The notes under the pieces were generated by a model. The model ran no database searches, was not told the origin of the DNA, and saw only the letters and a program-made list of their open reading frames with translations. The position numbers and the translations under genes were made by a program. Positions 63,831 through 64,000 of a stretch of 64,000 bases of DNA are shown one piece after another; positions within the stretch are counted from its first letter, which is position 1, and every line of letters begins with the position of its first letter. Origin of the DNA: Actinomycetes bacterium (GTDB taxonomy: Bacteria; Bacillota; Sulfobacillia; Sulfobacillales; JAIMBI01); contig JAIMBI010000001.1 in NCBI GenBank assembly GCA_023565505.1, positions 248,001 to 312,000 on the forward strand, in the 5' to 3' direction.

Positions 63831-64000
63831 GTGCAAACGCCATCCATTATCCTGGAACCCTTGGACGATCCCCACAATAAGGTGGTGCGCTCGGTGCGCC
63901 GTTTGTTGCGCAGCCGGGCGTATCGTCACAAAAGCGGACAGGCTGTCGTCGAAGGCCCTAGGGTGGTGGCAGAAGCGTGCGCTGCAGGGGTGCCCTTGGT
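63831..64000 (+). CDS. SpoU/TrmH-family rRNA methyltransferase, 5' part
   Basis: First 56 codons, cut by the window end. The RNA 2'-O-ribose methyltransferase substrate-binding domain begins: DDPHNKVVRSVRRLLRSRAYR, then GQAVVEGPRVVAEA. Gene order rplT-spoU is the common Firmicutes order, so it belongs with the L20 fragment and not with the rest of the window. GTG 63831 with a weak ribosome binding site; the N-terminal position supports it. Confidence 0.8.
   Translation, partial: MQTPSIILEPLDDPHNKVVRSVRRLLRSRAYRHKSGQAVVEGPRVVAEACAAGVPL

Overview
The window looks like chromosome of a high-GC (about 70% by eye), endospore-forming Firmicute of the Symbiobacterium/Thermaerobacter/Sulfobacillus type. 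The evidence is gene order plus sporulation genes: lonB-lonA-engB, valS-folC-radC-mreBCD-minCDE-rodA, spoIVFA-spoIVFB-rng-rplU-prp-rpmA-spo0B-obg-nadD-yqeK-rsfS, holA-rpsT-spoIIP, and lepA-hemW-hrcA-grpE-dnaJ-prmA-rsmE-rpsU-yqeY. These blocks follow the Bacillus/Clostridium backbone, but with omissions (no comE genes, gpr, dnaK, groEL or mtaB) and insertions. The genus is inference; no rRNA or tRNA gene was seen.

Layout. 0-6.8 kb: two Lon proteases, the GTPase EngB, a GNAT acetyltransferase, a convergent lipoprotein of the NMT1/NitT-TauT binding type, and a lone groES. 6.8-17.3 kb: T-box leader and valS, folC, radC, then cell-shape and division genes (mreBCD, a short minC, minD, minE, rodA). 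17.4-28.4 kb: PAP2 phosphatase, a membrane protein with a thioredoxin-like [2Fe-2S] domain, an SDR-type protein, spoIVFA/B, RNase E/G, a truncated ISL3 transposase, rplU-prp-rpmA, a membrane-anchored Spo0B-like protein, obg and nadD. 28.4-35.4 kb: a free-standing RRM protein unit, yqeK-rsfS, a DUF255 thioredoxin-domain protein, an SDR and leuS. 35.4-43.9 kb: Hsp20, an ABC ATPase with a tandem permease, IclR, holA, an Nramp-like transporter and MntR. 43.9-54.2 kb: rpsT, spoIIP, then an insertion before lepA holding a PiT-type permease with PadR, a sulfur-handling cluster (ArsR-rhodanese, DsrE, SQR-like flavoprotein, methyltransferase, cysteine desulfurase) and a PaaK-type ligase with an enoyl-CoA hydratase. 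54.2-63.1 kb: translation and heat-shock genes behind a perfect CIRCE element.

The last about 475 bases do not fit. At about 63,524 an unrelated gene runs directly into the C-terminal two thirds of rplT, followed by the start of a SpoU-type rRNA methyltransferase, and GC falls from about 75% to about 58%. This is probably an assembly chimera or a rearrangement end point.

How the genes work together. Most are housekeeping genes for translation, proteostasis, envelope shape and sporulation. The best candidates for something less described are the sulfur cluster with its divergent, apparently leaderless padR (a perfect 19-base palindrome over the start codon), the membrane-tethered thioredoxin-like ferredoxin, and the Nramp relative lacking the usual metal-site motifs but sitting beside a canonical MntR. 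All functional calls rest on reading the sequence; no database search was run.
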